64,000 bases of DNA from Paenibacillus xylanilyticus (GTDB lineage Bacteria; Bacillota; Bacilli; Paenibacillales; Paenibacillaceae): assembly GCF_013359935.1 (NCBI RefSeq), contig NZ_JABMCB010000170.1:62001-126000 (forward strand), read 5' to 3'. Shown here piece by piece: positions 8,294 to 15,737 of the stretch. Every line of letters begins with the position of its first letter. Position 1 is the stretch's first letter. Made by a program: the position numbers and the translations under genes. The notes under the pieces were generated by a model. The model ran no database searches. It had not been told where the DNA came from and was given only the letters and a program-made list of their open reading frames with translations.

Positions 8294-8905
8294 CTAGCGA
8301 CATAATACTCGTTGTTCGATCAAACCATGAAGTACTCGTCGGGCATGCTGATCCGTGATCCGAAGGTGCGTTGCTAGTTCGGAAGGTGTAAAGGGACGAA
8401 GAACACGTCTGGCATACCGTAGCGTCTCAGCTTCGAGCCAGTTTAATGATGCGGGTGTGTCCGTAGCAACGAATTTTCCTATAAAAGCAAGTACAAGCTG
8501 TTGGCAACGTTTCGGTTCATCCTTGATAGAAAGATATGCTAGAGGTAAAAAAATCCAATCATCGAGTGCCAGTAAACAATGCCTCCAGCATAGATCTTTA
8601 AAACGGCGGACATCGAGGTCACGGGCATGAGGGCCGTATCCCTGTATCTCAATACCTCCCTTAATGCCGTTATCAGGCAGATAAGCCAAATCCAAATAAC
8701 GGTAGCCATTATGAAAGTCTCGAACCTCCCACTCTGGGTACAGACGGTTGAAGTTTCTTACTACGGGGAACCAGACTGAGCGCAAAAATTCTAAAGTTCC
8801 ATGTTCGAGGCCGTTTTCTATTCTCGCACGAATTCTCTGATTATCCTCTTTTATCAAAAGGGAGTGCAACCATTCCTCATAAGCTTGCTCAAATCCAGCT
8901 GTCAT
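8294..8905 (-). CDS. orphan protein: PD-(D/E)XK-like core plus winged helix
   Basis: Soluble protein of 203 residues. The start is chosen at ATG 8905 because AAGGAGTGAT ends about 7 bases upstream; GTG 8917 and ATG 8914 overlap or crowd that site. Residues ~60-120 resemble the DUF559/Vsr-type nuclease core: Asp72 (YLDLAY), then Glu86-Ile-Gln88 followed by GYGPH with His93 and Arg101-Phe102. Classical relatives read EIDG..H, so the second acidic residue is replaced by Gln, which may weaken or alter catalysis. Residues ~155-203 look like a winged helix (FTPSELATHLRITDQHARRVL). Similar Paenibacillus proteins are, as I recall, annotated loosely as DNA-binding response regulators, although no receiver domain is present. 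It is transcribed alone; the function is unknown. Confidence 0.75.
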   Translation of the reverse strand: MTAGFEQAYEEWLHSLLIKEDNQRIRARIENGLEHGTLEFLRSVWFPVVRNFNRLYPEWEVRDFHNGYRYLDLAYLPDNGIKGGIEIQGYGPHARDLDVRRFKDLCWRHCLLALDDWIFLPLAYLSIKDEPKRCQQLVLAFIGKFVATDTPASLNWLEAETLRYARRVLRPFTPSELATHLRITDQHARRVLHGLIEQRVLCR

Positions 8906-8944
8906 CGTACTCATCACTCCTTAATAAATTGTGCAAAACAATAC

Positions 8945-9009
8945 AAAAAGCCGCCTTGAACATGTTCCTTCCTTCGGCTTCGAAGGTGAACATTGGTTCA
9001 AAGCGGCGT
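8945..9009 (-). terminator. long-hairpin terminator of the antiporter gene
   Basis: On the minus strand GCCGCTTTGAACC...GTTCAAGGCGGC forms an outer stem enclosing a second stem (ATGTTC/GAACAT and CCTTCG/CGAAGG), followed by TTTTTGTATTGTTTT. The T tract lies on the minus strand, so it terminates the antiporter transcript ahead of the orphan gene. Confidence 0.8.
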
Positions 9010-9102
9010 GTGCTTCACGACCTAAATGGTTAATCTGATGAAATCATAGCTTTAAACTTCACTGAATTCAACAGTGGTTTCATTCCCGGTGATATTGATT
9101 AA

Positions 9103-10293
9103 CTATCCATTTAGATGAGCTTCTTCAATCCCTTTTTCAACACGGGCTTCCCCTTTTTTGCGGGCAAAGGTTATTTTGAGCAGAGGTGGAGTAACCAGTG
9201 TAGTGACGATTACCATGATGACAACGCTGGTGAAATATTCAGAGTCGAGCAAGCCGGAAGCAAGTCCGGTTGAGGCAATAATCAATGCCACCTCACCCCG
9301 TGAGATCATGCCAGACCCGATGGCCAGGGACGAAGTCCGATCAAACCCGGTAAGCCGTGCACCGACTCCACCGCCAAGCAGCTTCGTCACGATAGCGATT
9401 AAACTGATCACGATGATGAACCAGATCTGAGAACCGACACCGTCAAACGTAACATTCAGACCGATACTTACAAAAAATACAGGCACAAAAATACTGTAGG
9501 CAATGGGTTCCACTTTGCTTTCGACTTCATGTTTGAAAGTGGTTTGGGAAATTGCAATACCGGCAGCAAATGCTCCAATGATACCCGCTACACCCATCCA
9601 TTCGGCAAAATAGGAAAATCCGAAACAGATAATCAGCCCAGTCGTAATAACTGTTTCAGTAACCTTCAGTGGTGCCATCCATTTCATGATTCGAGGAACA
9701 AGGAACCAGCTGGCTGCAATAATAATAATAAAGAACAGCAGCTTCTTACCAATAAGCAGACCAATTGAAGTGTCACCTGCTCCTGTACCCAGCAAGCTCA
9801 TCATGACAGCGAGTAATACAACGACCAGGACGTCATCAACAACAGCTGCACCAAGTATAGTTGTACCTTCGCGTGAACTGAGCTGATCCATGTCCTTCAA
9901 TGTCTGGACAGAAATACTTACAGATGTAGCGCAGAATAGAAGTCCGAAGAAAAGAGCATGAGCTTGTGACATGCCAAAGGCGATGGCAGAACCGTACCCT
10001 CCGATAAATGGAAGAATGATTCCACCGACTGCAACGGCAAAAGCGGCCTTCCAGTTCTTCTTCAGCTGCTCCAGATCCGTCTCAAGTCCGGCGATAAACA
10101 TCAACAACAGAACACCGATCTCCGCCATATAGTGGACAAAGTCGGTTTGTTGAACCCAACCCAGAATAGCAGGGCCGAGAACAACACCGATAATGAGCTT
10201 CCCGAGTACCGAGGGCTGACCAAGTCTTACGGAGAGATCTCCAGCAAGCTTAGTGAAAATCAGAATTAATGCAAGAGACAAAATAAATTCCAT
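9103..10293 (-). CDS. CPA2-family cation/proton antiporter (GerN/NapA-like)
   Basis: Integral membrane antiporter of 396 residues exchanging Na+ and/or K+ for protons. The start is ATG 10293 (MEFILSLALILIFTKLAG) with GAGGAG 7 bases upstream; a longer frame would run back into the leader terminator region. About 11-12 hydrophobic segments are visible. The motif LGQPSVLGKLIIGVVLGPAI near the N-terminus and GLETDLEQLKKN match GerN of Bacillus cereus and NapA; the ion-binding TM5 pair is in AAVVDDVLVV (two adjacent Asp). There is no C-terminal RCK/TrkA_N domain, unlike KefB/KefC. The gene is expressed from a promoter 194 bases upstream through a leader containing a terminator hairpin, so regulation by attenuation is likely. 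Confidence 0.92.
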   Translation of the reverse strand: MEFILSLALILIFTKLAGDLSVRLGQPSVLGKLIIGVVLGPAILGWVQQTDFVHYMAEIGVLLLMFIAGLETDLEQLKKNWKAAFAVAVGGIILPFIGGYGSAIAFGMSQAHALFFGLLFCATSVSISVQTLKDMDQLSSREGTTILGAAVVDDVLVVVLLAVMMSLLGTGAGDTSIGLLIGKKLLFFIIIIAASWFLVPRIMKWMAPLKVTETVITTGLIICFGFSYFAEWMGVAGIIGAFAAGIAISQTTFKHEVESKVEPIAYSIFVPVFFVSIGLNVTFDGVGSQIWFIIVISLIAIVTKLLGGGVGARLTGFDRTSSLAIGSGMISRGEVALIIASTGLASGLLDSEYFTSVVIMVIVTTLVTPPLLKITFARKKGEARVEKGIEEAHLNG

Positions 10294-10480
10294 AGGTGTG
10301 CTCCTCTCCAGCAGTAGGCGTTTATAAGGTTGCCTCACCAAGGGCGCTTCATTCCGTGCCTGCAAAACAAAAAAATGGCATAGAAGGGCGTAAACAACCG
10401 TGCCCTAATATGCCATAAAAAAGACAAAGAGGGGCCCTTGGTGACAGGCTCCTCCGATTTCAACGCGTATGTGATTAATT
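10294..10480 (-). promoter_or_regulatory. structured attenuator-type leader of the antiporter gene (riboswitch candidate)
   Basis: On the minus strand the predicted 5' untranslated region is about 187 bases. In order it holds a stem GAGGAGCC/GGGCCCCTC (one mismatch) with loop TGTCACCAAG, then a strong terminator (ATGGCATA with TATGCCAT, inner GGGC/GCCC, T tract) at 10366-10420. After it comes GCCCTTGGTGA, a perfect 11-base complement of the first stem's loop (plus-strand 10335-10345 against 10434-10444). The layout is that of a transcription-attenuating riboswitch or cation sensor. I cannot assign a class: c-di-AMP (ydaO), Na+-I (DUF1646) and Li+ (nhaA) RNAs are candidates by gene context only, and the leader seems too short for a full ydaO aptamer. 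Confidence 0.6.
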
Positions 10481-10486
10481 GCATTA

Positions 10487-10515
10487 ATTATACCATAATG
10501 ACTCTTTTGGGTAAA
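10487..10515 (-). promoter_or_regulatory. promoter of the antiporter transcript
   Basis: On the minus strand TTTACC (10515-10510) and TATAAT (10492-10487) are spaced 17 bases apart. The start point would fall near 10480, defining the long leader. Confidence 0.6.
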
Positions 10516-10602
10516 CCATTAGCAGCAGACAATCGGATGAAAACGAGCTGTTAAGGGTATTTTATAAGGATATGAAGCGCTTTTTGTTCAGAGTGTTGTC
10601 AC

Positions 10603-10631
10603 TTAACAGGGGGCAGATGGCGAGATATAAT
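10603..10631 (+). promoter_or_regulatory. promoter of the DUF420 gene
   Basis: TTAACA at 10603-10608 and TATAAT at 10626-10631 with a 17-base spacer, about 41 bases before the TTG start codon. Confidence 0.6.
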
Positions 10632-10672
10632 GACATAGAACATAGAAGTTAGCATATAAGGAGGATTTTGCA

Positions 10673-11257
10673 TTGGGCAAACATAACAAAGGGGATTCGA
10701 ATATTCAATCGAATTCGGCTGCCCCTACCAGTAATAAAAATTTTGCAGGTCTCATTATTACCATTTCCATTCTCGCCAATGTCATTATTTTATTGTTGTT
10801 CTTCGCACCTTCGATCGGATACAAAGGGGATGTGGCCTTTGATATTACGGTACTGCCGCGATTTAATGCCGTGTTTAACAGCTTCACATTTATCTTCTTG
10901 CTTGCTGCACTGATTGCCATTATCAAAAAGAATGTAAAGCTGCATAAAAGATTTATTCTTGCCGCGTTCTCAACAACCCTACTGTTTCTCGTTACGTATC
11001 TGTCGTTTCACTATCTTTCTCCCGAAACGTCCAAATACGGCGGGGAAGGTATCGTTCGCTCCATCTATTTCTTCATTTTGATTACTCACAGTATCCTTGC
11101 CGCCATTATTGTGCCGCTGGCTTTGTTCACCCTCGTCTGGGGCTGGACAAATCAATTGAAGAAACACCGCAAAATTGCACGCTGGACGATGCCGATCTGG
11201 CTGTACGTCAGTTCCACAGGTGTAGTCGTTTACCTGATGATGGCACCTTACTATTAA
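10673..11257 (+). CDS. DUF420 membrane protein (CtaM/YozB-like)
   Basis: Membrane protein of 194 residues with five to six hydrophobic segments. DUF420 proteins such as YozB/CtaM of Bacillus and Staphylococcus assist maturation of heme aa3-type terminal oxidases, probably at the copper or heme assembly step. Conserved histidines are visible (KLHKRFI, YLSFHYL, ILITHSILAA, KKHRKIARWT). The start is TTG 10673, with AAGGAGGA ending 6 bases upstream; no ATG in frame is well placed. Its likely client, the qoxABCD oxidase, is encoded about 28 kb downstream. The name by homology is fairly secure; the assembly role is family knowledge. Confidence 0.85.
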   Translation: MGKHNKGDSNIQSNSAAPTSNKNFAGLIITISILANVIILLLFFAPSIGYKGDVAFDITVLPRFNAVFNSFTFIFLLAALIAIIKKNVKLHKRFILAAFSTTLLFLVTYLSFHYLSPETSKYGGEGIVRSIYFFILITHSILAAIIVPLALFTLVWGWTNQLKKHRKIARWTMPIWLYVSSTGVVVYLMMAPYY

Positions 11258-11329
11258 TGCAGCTTGTAGTTTATCAGGTTATATCTCGAAGGACTTGCGG
11301 GTAATGGTTTCAAGGAAGGAGGTACGGCT

Positions 11330-12073
11330 ATGTACAGAGTGGTATTGATTCGCCATGGACAGAGTATGTGGAATGTAGAGAACCGTTTTACCGGTTGGAC
11401 CGATGTCGATCTGACAAAGGACGGATATGGTGAAGCCCGTAAAGCTGGCAAAATTTTAAAGGAACAGGGTTTTGATTTTGACTACGCTTATGCTTCGGTG
11501 CTCAAACGTTCCATACGAACACTTGACATTGCGCTTGATGAGATGGACCGGATGTGGATTCCGATTACGAAGACGTGGAAGCTGAATGAACGCCATTACG
11601 GTGCTCTGCAAGGATTGAACAAACAGCAGACTGCGGTCAAGTACGGCGAAGACCAGGTCATGGAGTGGAGGCGCTCCGTCAGCGTATCTCCACCGCCGCT
11701 GGATGAGAAGGATGAGCGTTATGTGCAGGATCTGGACAAGTACAAGCGGCTTGGCTGCACGATTCCACGTACCGAAAACCTGATGGACACATCCAAGCGG
11801 GTGCTGGAGTACTGGAACAGCGAGATCAAACCCATGGTTTCGGCTGGCAAAAGGGTGCTGATCTCTGCGCACGGTAATACCCTCCGTTCACTGGTCATGC
11901 ATCTGGATGAGATGTCGGAAGCCGATGTCATGGCACTCAACATTCCGACGGGCATTCCGCTGGTCTACGAACTGGATGAAAATCTTCATCCCATCGGACA
12001 CTTTTACCTGACTGCCGACGGTTCTACGTTTAAACATGAAGAAATGACCCATGTAGCACCTCCGTCGGATTGA
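11330..12073 (+). CDS. gpmA: 2,3-bisphosphoglycerate-dependent phosphoglycerate mutase
   Basis: Cytoplasmic glycolytic and gluconeogenic enzyme interconverting 3- and 2-phosphoglycerate. 247 residues, the normal length for the dimeric cofactor-dependent family. The phospho-histidine motif [10 protein letters not shown] places His9 at the active site; [12 protein letters not shown], the [12 protein letters not shown] loop and the second histidine in [10 protein letters not shown] (~184) complete the site. GGAAGGAGGT precedes the ATG. Many Bacillus rely on the manganese enzyme GpmI; presence of GpmA fits Paenibacillus. It is followed by its own terminator and seems monocistronic or cotranscribed with the DUF420 gene 72 bases upstream. 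Confidence 0.95.
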   Translation: MYRVVLIRHGQSMWNVENRFTGWTDVDLTKDGYGEARKAGKILKEQGFDFDYAYASVLKRSIRTLDIALDEMDRMWIPITKTWKLNERHYGALQGLNKQQTAVKYGEDQVMEWRRSVSVSPPPLDEKDERYVQDLDKYKRLGCTIPRTENLMDTSKRVLEYWNSEIKPMVSAGKRVLISAHGNTLRSLVMHLDEMSEADVMALNIPTGIPLVYELDENLHPIGHFYLTADGSTFKHEEMTHVAPPSD

Positions 12074-12097
12074 TCTAGTGGCGAAGTGCAATGCAGG

Positions 12098-12128
12098 TGA
12101 CCTCTGAATTTTAGAGGTCATCTTTTTT
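12098..12128 (+). terminator. rho-independent terminator after gpmA
   Basis: TGACCTCT pairs with AGAGGTCA across a seven-base loop, followed by TCTTTTTT. Confidence 0.85.
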
Positions 12129-12266
12129 CGCTTCATGGTCACAATTCATGATCTTCTTCTAACTCATATGATATGGATGGTCTTACATACTGCGTTTCGT
12201 TTTCCCCACAAAGGGTAAATTCCAAGAAAGACACGATGTACATTAATCCCTAAAGGAGGAAAACAC

Positions 12267-12434
12267 ATGTCTAAAAAAAGCGGAATTATTATGACGGCGA
12301 TAGGGGCAGGCGTTACCTATCTTATGAGAAACAAGCAGGCGCGGGATAAGCTGTTCTCAACGGTTTCCGGAATGATGAAAAGCTCAAGTTCGTCTAATGG
12401 AAGTAAAAAGGTCCAACGTGTAGATGTAAATTAG
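12267..12434 (+). CDS. 55-residue small hypothetical protein
   Basis: A short open frame beginning ATG 12267 behind a strong TAAAGGAGGAAA (ends 8 bases upstream) and followed directly by a terminator at 12464, so it has the anatomy of a real gene. The product starts MSKKSGIIMTAIGAGVTYLM, a weak hydrophobic stretch, followed by RNKQARDKLFSTVSGMM, a serine run and a basic tail. The pattern (short glycine-rich membrane-like segment, then an amphipathic charged helix) recalls small YtxH/YrzK-like envelope proteins, but I do not recognise a specific family. Length 55 residues. Confidence 0.7.
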   Translation: MSKKSGIIMTAIGAGVTYLMRNKQARDKLFSTVSGMMKSSSSSNGSKKVQRVDVN

Positions 12435-12463
12435 ACTCTGTACACCATGTAATTACACAAATG

Positions 12464-12495
12464 AAGCCCGGAGCTGTAAAGGTTCCGGGTTTTTC
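12464..12495 (+). terminator. terminator after the 55-residue protein gene
   Basis: CCCGGA (12467-12472) and TCCGGG (12484-12489) form a stem followed by TTTTTCT. Confidence 0.75.
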
Positions 12496-12584
12496 TGTGA
12501 TTCTGTTCAATTATCGAGGTGCGATTTTTGCGGGGAAGAATGATACAATGGATACTTGCAGAACGTATGAAAGGGGATATACAC

Positions 12585-13493
12585 ATGAAGAAAAACCGTC
12601 TAGGCTCATCTGAACTATTGGTCGGGGAAATTGGGCTGGGCTGTATGTCGCTCGGAACTGAAGTGAAGCCCGCTGTAAACCTGATTCATGAGGCATTGGA
12701 CCACGGTGTCAACCTGCTGGATACAGCCGACTTGTACGATGCAGGACGCAATGAGGAAATCGTGGGAGAGGCTATCAAGGGACGCCGAGAGCAGGTCATT
12801 GTGGCTACCAAGGTAGGCAATCGCCGATTGCCTGGGAAAGAGGGCTGGTCATGGGATCCGTCCAAAGCGTATATCAAGCAAGCTGTCCATGACAGCCTGA
12901 AACGCCTGCAAACGGATTATATCGATCTGTATCAACTGCATGGAGGTACATTGGAAGATCCCATCGAGGAAACGATTGAAGCGTTCGAGGAGCTGAAGCA
13001 GGAAGGGCTGATTCGGTATTATGGAATATCCTCGATACGCCCCAATGTAATTCGGGAATATGTACAAAGAGCTTCTATTGTCAGTGTTATGAACCAGTAC
13101 AGTGTTGCGGATCGCCGGGCGGAAGAGGAAGTGCTGCCCTTGTTGGAGCAAAAGGGAATCAGTGTGATTGCCCGTGGACCCGTCGCAAGCGGGGTGCTCG
13201 CAGATTCCGGTGCTGCGAAGGTGGACAAGGGATACCTGGATTATACTCCGGGGCAACTGCTTGCCATTCGTGAAGGCTTGAGCCGTCTTGTTACAGACGA
13301 TCGGAGCATGGCACAAACCGCCATCCGATATGCCCTGTCGCATCCTGCAGTAGCCGCCGTAGTCCCTGGAGCAAGTTCACGAGCACAGCTCCTGCACAAT
13401 ATTGAGGCATCGAAATCTGCCCCACTTACGGATGCAGAGATTCAAGCGATACGGGAGCAGTACCCGGCCAATCGGTACAAGCAGCACCGCTGA
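12585..13493 (+). CDS. aldo/keto reductase
   Basis: NAD(P)H-dependent oxidoreductase of 302 residues with the (beta/alpha)8 aldo/keto reductase fold. The catalytic tetrad can be placed: Asp46 and Tyr51 in LLDTADLYDAG, Lys76 in VATKVGN and His119 in YQLHGG. The cofactor-phosphate loop near the C-terminus (VVPGASSRAQLLHNIEA) is intact. The start is ATG 12585 with AGGGG 8 bases upstream; a longer frame from 12519 adds 22 residues absent in the family. It resembles the general YqkF/YhdN group acting on assorted carbonyls; the physiological substrate is unknown. Confidence 0.9.
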   Translation: MKKNRLGSSELLVGEIGLGCMSLGTEVKPAVNLIHEALDHGVNLLDTADLYDAGRNEEIVGEAIKGRREQVIVATKVGNRRLPGKEGWSWDPSKAYIKQAVHDSLKRLQTDYIDLYQLHGGTLEDPIEETIEAFEELKQEGLIRYYGISSIRPNVIREYVQRASIVSVMNQYSVADRRAEEEVLPLLEQKGISVIARGPVASGVLADSGAAKVDKGYLDYTPGQLLAIREGLSRLVTDDRSMAQTAIRYALSHPAVAAVVPGASSRAQLLHNIEASKSAPLTDAEIQAIREQYPANRYKQHR

Positions 13494-13509
13494 TTTGCCG
13501 AGCTACCTA

Positions 13510-13537
13510 TTGCAATTGTAACTATTAGAGGTACAAT
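13510..13537 (+). promoter_or_regulatory. promoter of the thioredoxin-like gene
   Basis: TTGCAA (13510-13515) and TACAAT (13532-13537) with a 16-base spacer, 40 bases before the ATG. Confidence 0.5.
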
Positions 13538-13577
13538 AGAGATCAGCACTAAAGAATCGTACAAGGAGAGAAGACAT

Positions 13578-13904
13578 ATGGAAAGAATACAAAGTGAACA
13601 ACAATACCGTAATACCATTAATTCAGACGGGCTGACCGTCATCAAATTCGATACAACCTGGTGCCCGGACTGCAAAAATCTCGATCGTTTTATTGGCGAA
13701 GTCGTAGATCAGCACGCGGATAAAACCTTCTATGCAATGGATGCCGAGAAGTTCCAGCCGCTGGCTGAAGAGAACGCAGTACGCGGCATTCCAAGTCTGC
13801 TCGTATTCCAGAATGGCAAAAAGATCGCACATCTGCACAGTAAATGGGCAAAAACACCTACACAAATCTCCGAGTATCTGGAGACGCTGGAATCCAAAGT
13901 ATAA
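13578..13904 (+). CDS. thioredoxin family protein with CPDC active site
   Basis: Cytoplasmic thiol-disulfide protein of 108 residues. The active site is TTWCPDCKN with Cys29 and Cys32; the cis-proline loop is RGIPSLLVF and the overall beta-alpha-beta order is that of thioredoxin. The CPDC sequence differs from the CGPC of housekeeping TrxA and is typical of YtpP/YdbP-like thioredoxins in Bacilli; the redox potential and partner are unknown. AAGGAGAGAAGACAT precedes the ATG. No signal peptide. A terminator shared with the convergent uppP gene follows. Confidence 0.9.
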   Translation: MERIQSEQQYRNTINSDGLTVIKFDTTWCPDCKNLDRFIGEVVDQHADKTFYAMDAEKFQPLAEENAVRGIPSLLVFQNGKKIAHLHSKWAKTPTQISEYLETLESKV

Positions 13905-13914
13905 AGGTATGAAG

Positions 13915-13955
13915 AAGGCGACACAGGTTCCGGTTGGAACGCGTGTCGCCTTTTT
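13915..13955 (+). terminator. terminator between trx-like gene and uppP
   Basis: AAGGCGACAC pairs with GTGTCGCCTT and is followed by T residues on the plus strand; on the minus strand the stem ends in CTTCTTC, so it may serve both convergent genes. Confidence 0.85.
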
Positions 13956-13974
13956 GGGTTTGCTTTTGCTGTAA

Positions 13975-14787
13975 TTACATCATCAAAATGAAAAAGAACA
14001 CGGCTGCCAACACAAAGCGATAGATTGCAAAGACAGTCAGACTGAGTTTTTTCAAAATGGACAGGAATGTCTTGATTGCGAGCATGGCTACGATAAATGC
14101 AGCGATAAAGCCAATCGCAAAGATAGGGAAGTCGCTACCGTTCAGGTGATCGATACTTTTGTAGAGGTCGTATCCTGTTGCTCCGATCATGATGGGTACG
14201 GACACAAGGAAGGTAAACTCAGCAGCAGCAACGCGGCTCACACCTGCGAACAATCCACCGGAGATCGTTGATCCGGAACGGGAGAAGCCTGGCCATAACG
14301 CCAAAATCTGAAAAAGACCCACAACAAATGCCTGTTTATACGTAATATCGTCCACATCATGTGTGGTGATTCGATCACTGCGGTTGCTCCAGCGCTCAGC
14401 TACAATCATCAAAATCCCACCGATGACCAAACTGTACAGTACGGTCTCTGGCCCGAAAAGATGTGCCTTGATCCAGTCACGGAAAACAAGTCCAATGACT
14501 ACAGCCGGTACCATCGCCAAAAAGATATGTACGAGGTTCAGACGTTGGGAATAGCTCCTCTTCCCTCCGGTGAAGCGGAACATGTCAATGAATTTGTTCC
14601 AGTAGAGCACAACGACAGCAAGTACAGCACCGAGTTGAACAACCACCTCAAACGTTTTGACTGACTCGTTGTCCTCCGATAATCCCAGCAGGTGGGCAGT
14701 CAGAATCATGTGTCCGGTTGAGGACACGGGCAAAAACTCAGTCAAACCTTCGATGATGCCCATAATAATGGATGATAAAATGTCCAA
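13975..14787 (-). CDS. uppP: undecaprenyl-diphosphatase (BacA family)
   Basis: Integral membrane phosphatase recycling undecaprenyl diphosphate to the monophosphate carrier used in cell-wall synthesis; overproduction gives bacitracin resistance in relatives. 270 residues. The glutamate-rich [15 protein letters not shown] (~13-27) and the second motif [11 protein letters not shown] are the BacA active-site signatures. The start is TTG 14787 with AAGGAGG seven bases upstream; an in-frame ATG at 14913 would add 42 unrelated residues. About eight hydrophobic segments. The bacitracin theme echoes the BcrA-like exporter at the left end, but they are 11 kb apart. Confidence 0.94.
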   Translation of the reverse strand: MDILSSIIMGIIEGLTEFLPVSSTGHMILTAHLLGLSEDNESVKTFEVVVQLGAVLAVVVLYWNKFIDMFRFTGGKRSYSQRLNLVHIFLAMVPAVVIGLVFRDWIKAHLFGPETVLYSLVIGGILMIVAERWSNRSDRITTHDVDDITYKQAFVVGLFQILALWPGFSRSGSTISGGLFAGVSRVAAAEFTFLVSVPIMIGATGYDLYKSIDHLNGSDFPIFAIGFIAAFIVAMLAIKTFLSILKKLSLTVFAIYRFVLAAVFFFILMM

Positions 14788-14936
14788 TTCTCTTCCTCCT
14801 TGAAATGCAGATGACAGAATGCAGTCTGCTCTGCTTGACTGACAACACTTGTTCAGCAGAACAAGGCTATCATCTATTATGATCAGAAACGTGTCCAACT
14901 TCAACTTATGCATTGAATTGATTGTTTAAAACCATA

Positions 14937-14965
14937 TTGACAAAAACCTAGTTATCCAATAGGAT
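14937..14965 (+). promoter_or_regulatory. promoter and possible operator of the TetR gene
   Basis: TTGACA (14937-14942), 17-base spacer, TAGGAT (14960-14965). Just downstream, 14973-14984 reads as three tandem ACTG units followed by ATCAAT, a repetitive stretch at the expected start point that could be the autoregulatory operator. Confidence 0.55.
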
Positions 14966-15005
14966 ATACTTAACTGACTGACTGATCAATCGGGAGGGTA
15001 CTGAA

Positions 15006-15638
15006 ATGTCCAAAGTAAAACATAAGGAACCCGGTGAAGAACGACGGGATCAGATTATACGTATTGCGTTGCAGCGATTTGCGACCCACGGATACCATCA
15101 GACCAAAATTTCGGATATTGTTCGTGAAGCTGGCGTAGCCCAAGGGACGTTTTATTGGCATTTCAAGAGCAAAGAAGCCATCGCTGCAGAGATTGTGTTA
15201 ACGGGCAGAGAGAAGCTGCTTGAAGCCATCGGTCAAGGTTATCGCAAGGACGCAGGATCGGTTGAGGATATGGTCAAGGCTTCAGAGCGACTGTTCATCA
15301 ATTTGTTCTCATTTGCTGCCGACAATCGTTATTTTATGGAGCTGCTGCTGAAGGGTATCGTGACAGAAGAGTCAGTACGTCGTTTGGTTGAAGAGACTCG
15401 TAATGCTGTGGAGTCAGCGTTCCGCCATAACATGGAGCGCGCGATTGAACTTGGCATGCTGCCACAATCGATGGATGTGCCGGTACGAGCTGCATTACTG
15501 GTGAGCATGATTGAAGGCATGATCTCCCGCTGGCTGTTTGGCTCCGCGGAGCTGCATGAAGGAATATCAACCAAAACGGCACAATCACTTGCTGTCGAAG
15601 CATCAAGCTTTGAATTTTACGGTTTGCTGGGCACGTAA
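15006..15638 (+). CDS. TetR/AcrR family transcriptional regulator
   Basis: Ligand-controlled repressor of 210 residues. Helix-turn-helix region at residues ~14-60: RDQIIRIALQRFATHGYHQTKISDIV followed by AGVAQGTFYWHFKSKEAI, the TetR hallmark. The C-terminal ligand-binding part resembles the YfiR/BscR group (many Met and hydrophobic residues). GGGAGGGTACTGAA precedes the ATG. Targets are unknown: divergent uppP lies 218 bases away and the amino acid importer 97 bases downstream. Autoregulation through the ACTG-repeat stretch is a guess. Confidence 0.9.
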   Translation: MSKVKHKEPGEERRDQIIRIALQRFATHGYHQTKISDIVREAGVAQGTFYWHFKSKEAIAAEIVLTGREKLLEAIGQGYRKDAGSVEDMVKASERLFINLFSFAADNRYFMELLLKGIVTEESVRRLVEETRNAVESAFRHNMERAIELGMLPQSMDVPVRAALLVSMIEGMISRWLFGSAELHEGISTKTAQSLAVEASSFEFYGLLGT

Positions 15639-15737
15639 TGGACGTGCTGGTACCGAGGGCCTTTTTACATGATTGATGCAGGATCAGGGAATAATGGGTA
15701 CAACTATTAACCACATGAATGAGAGGAAGTTAACGTG

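Noticed and set aside
10366..10424. Plus-strand terminator before the DUF420 gene
   Set aside because: The T tract is on the minus strand, so the hairpin belongs to the antiporter leader.
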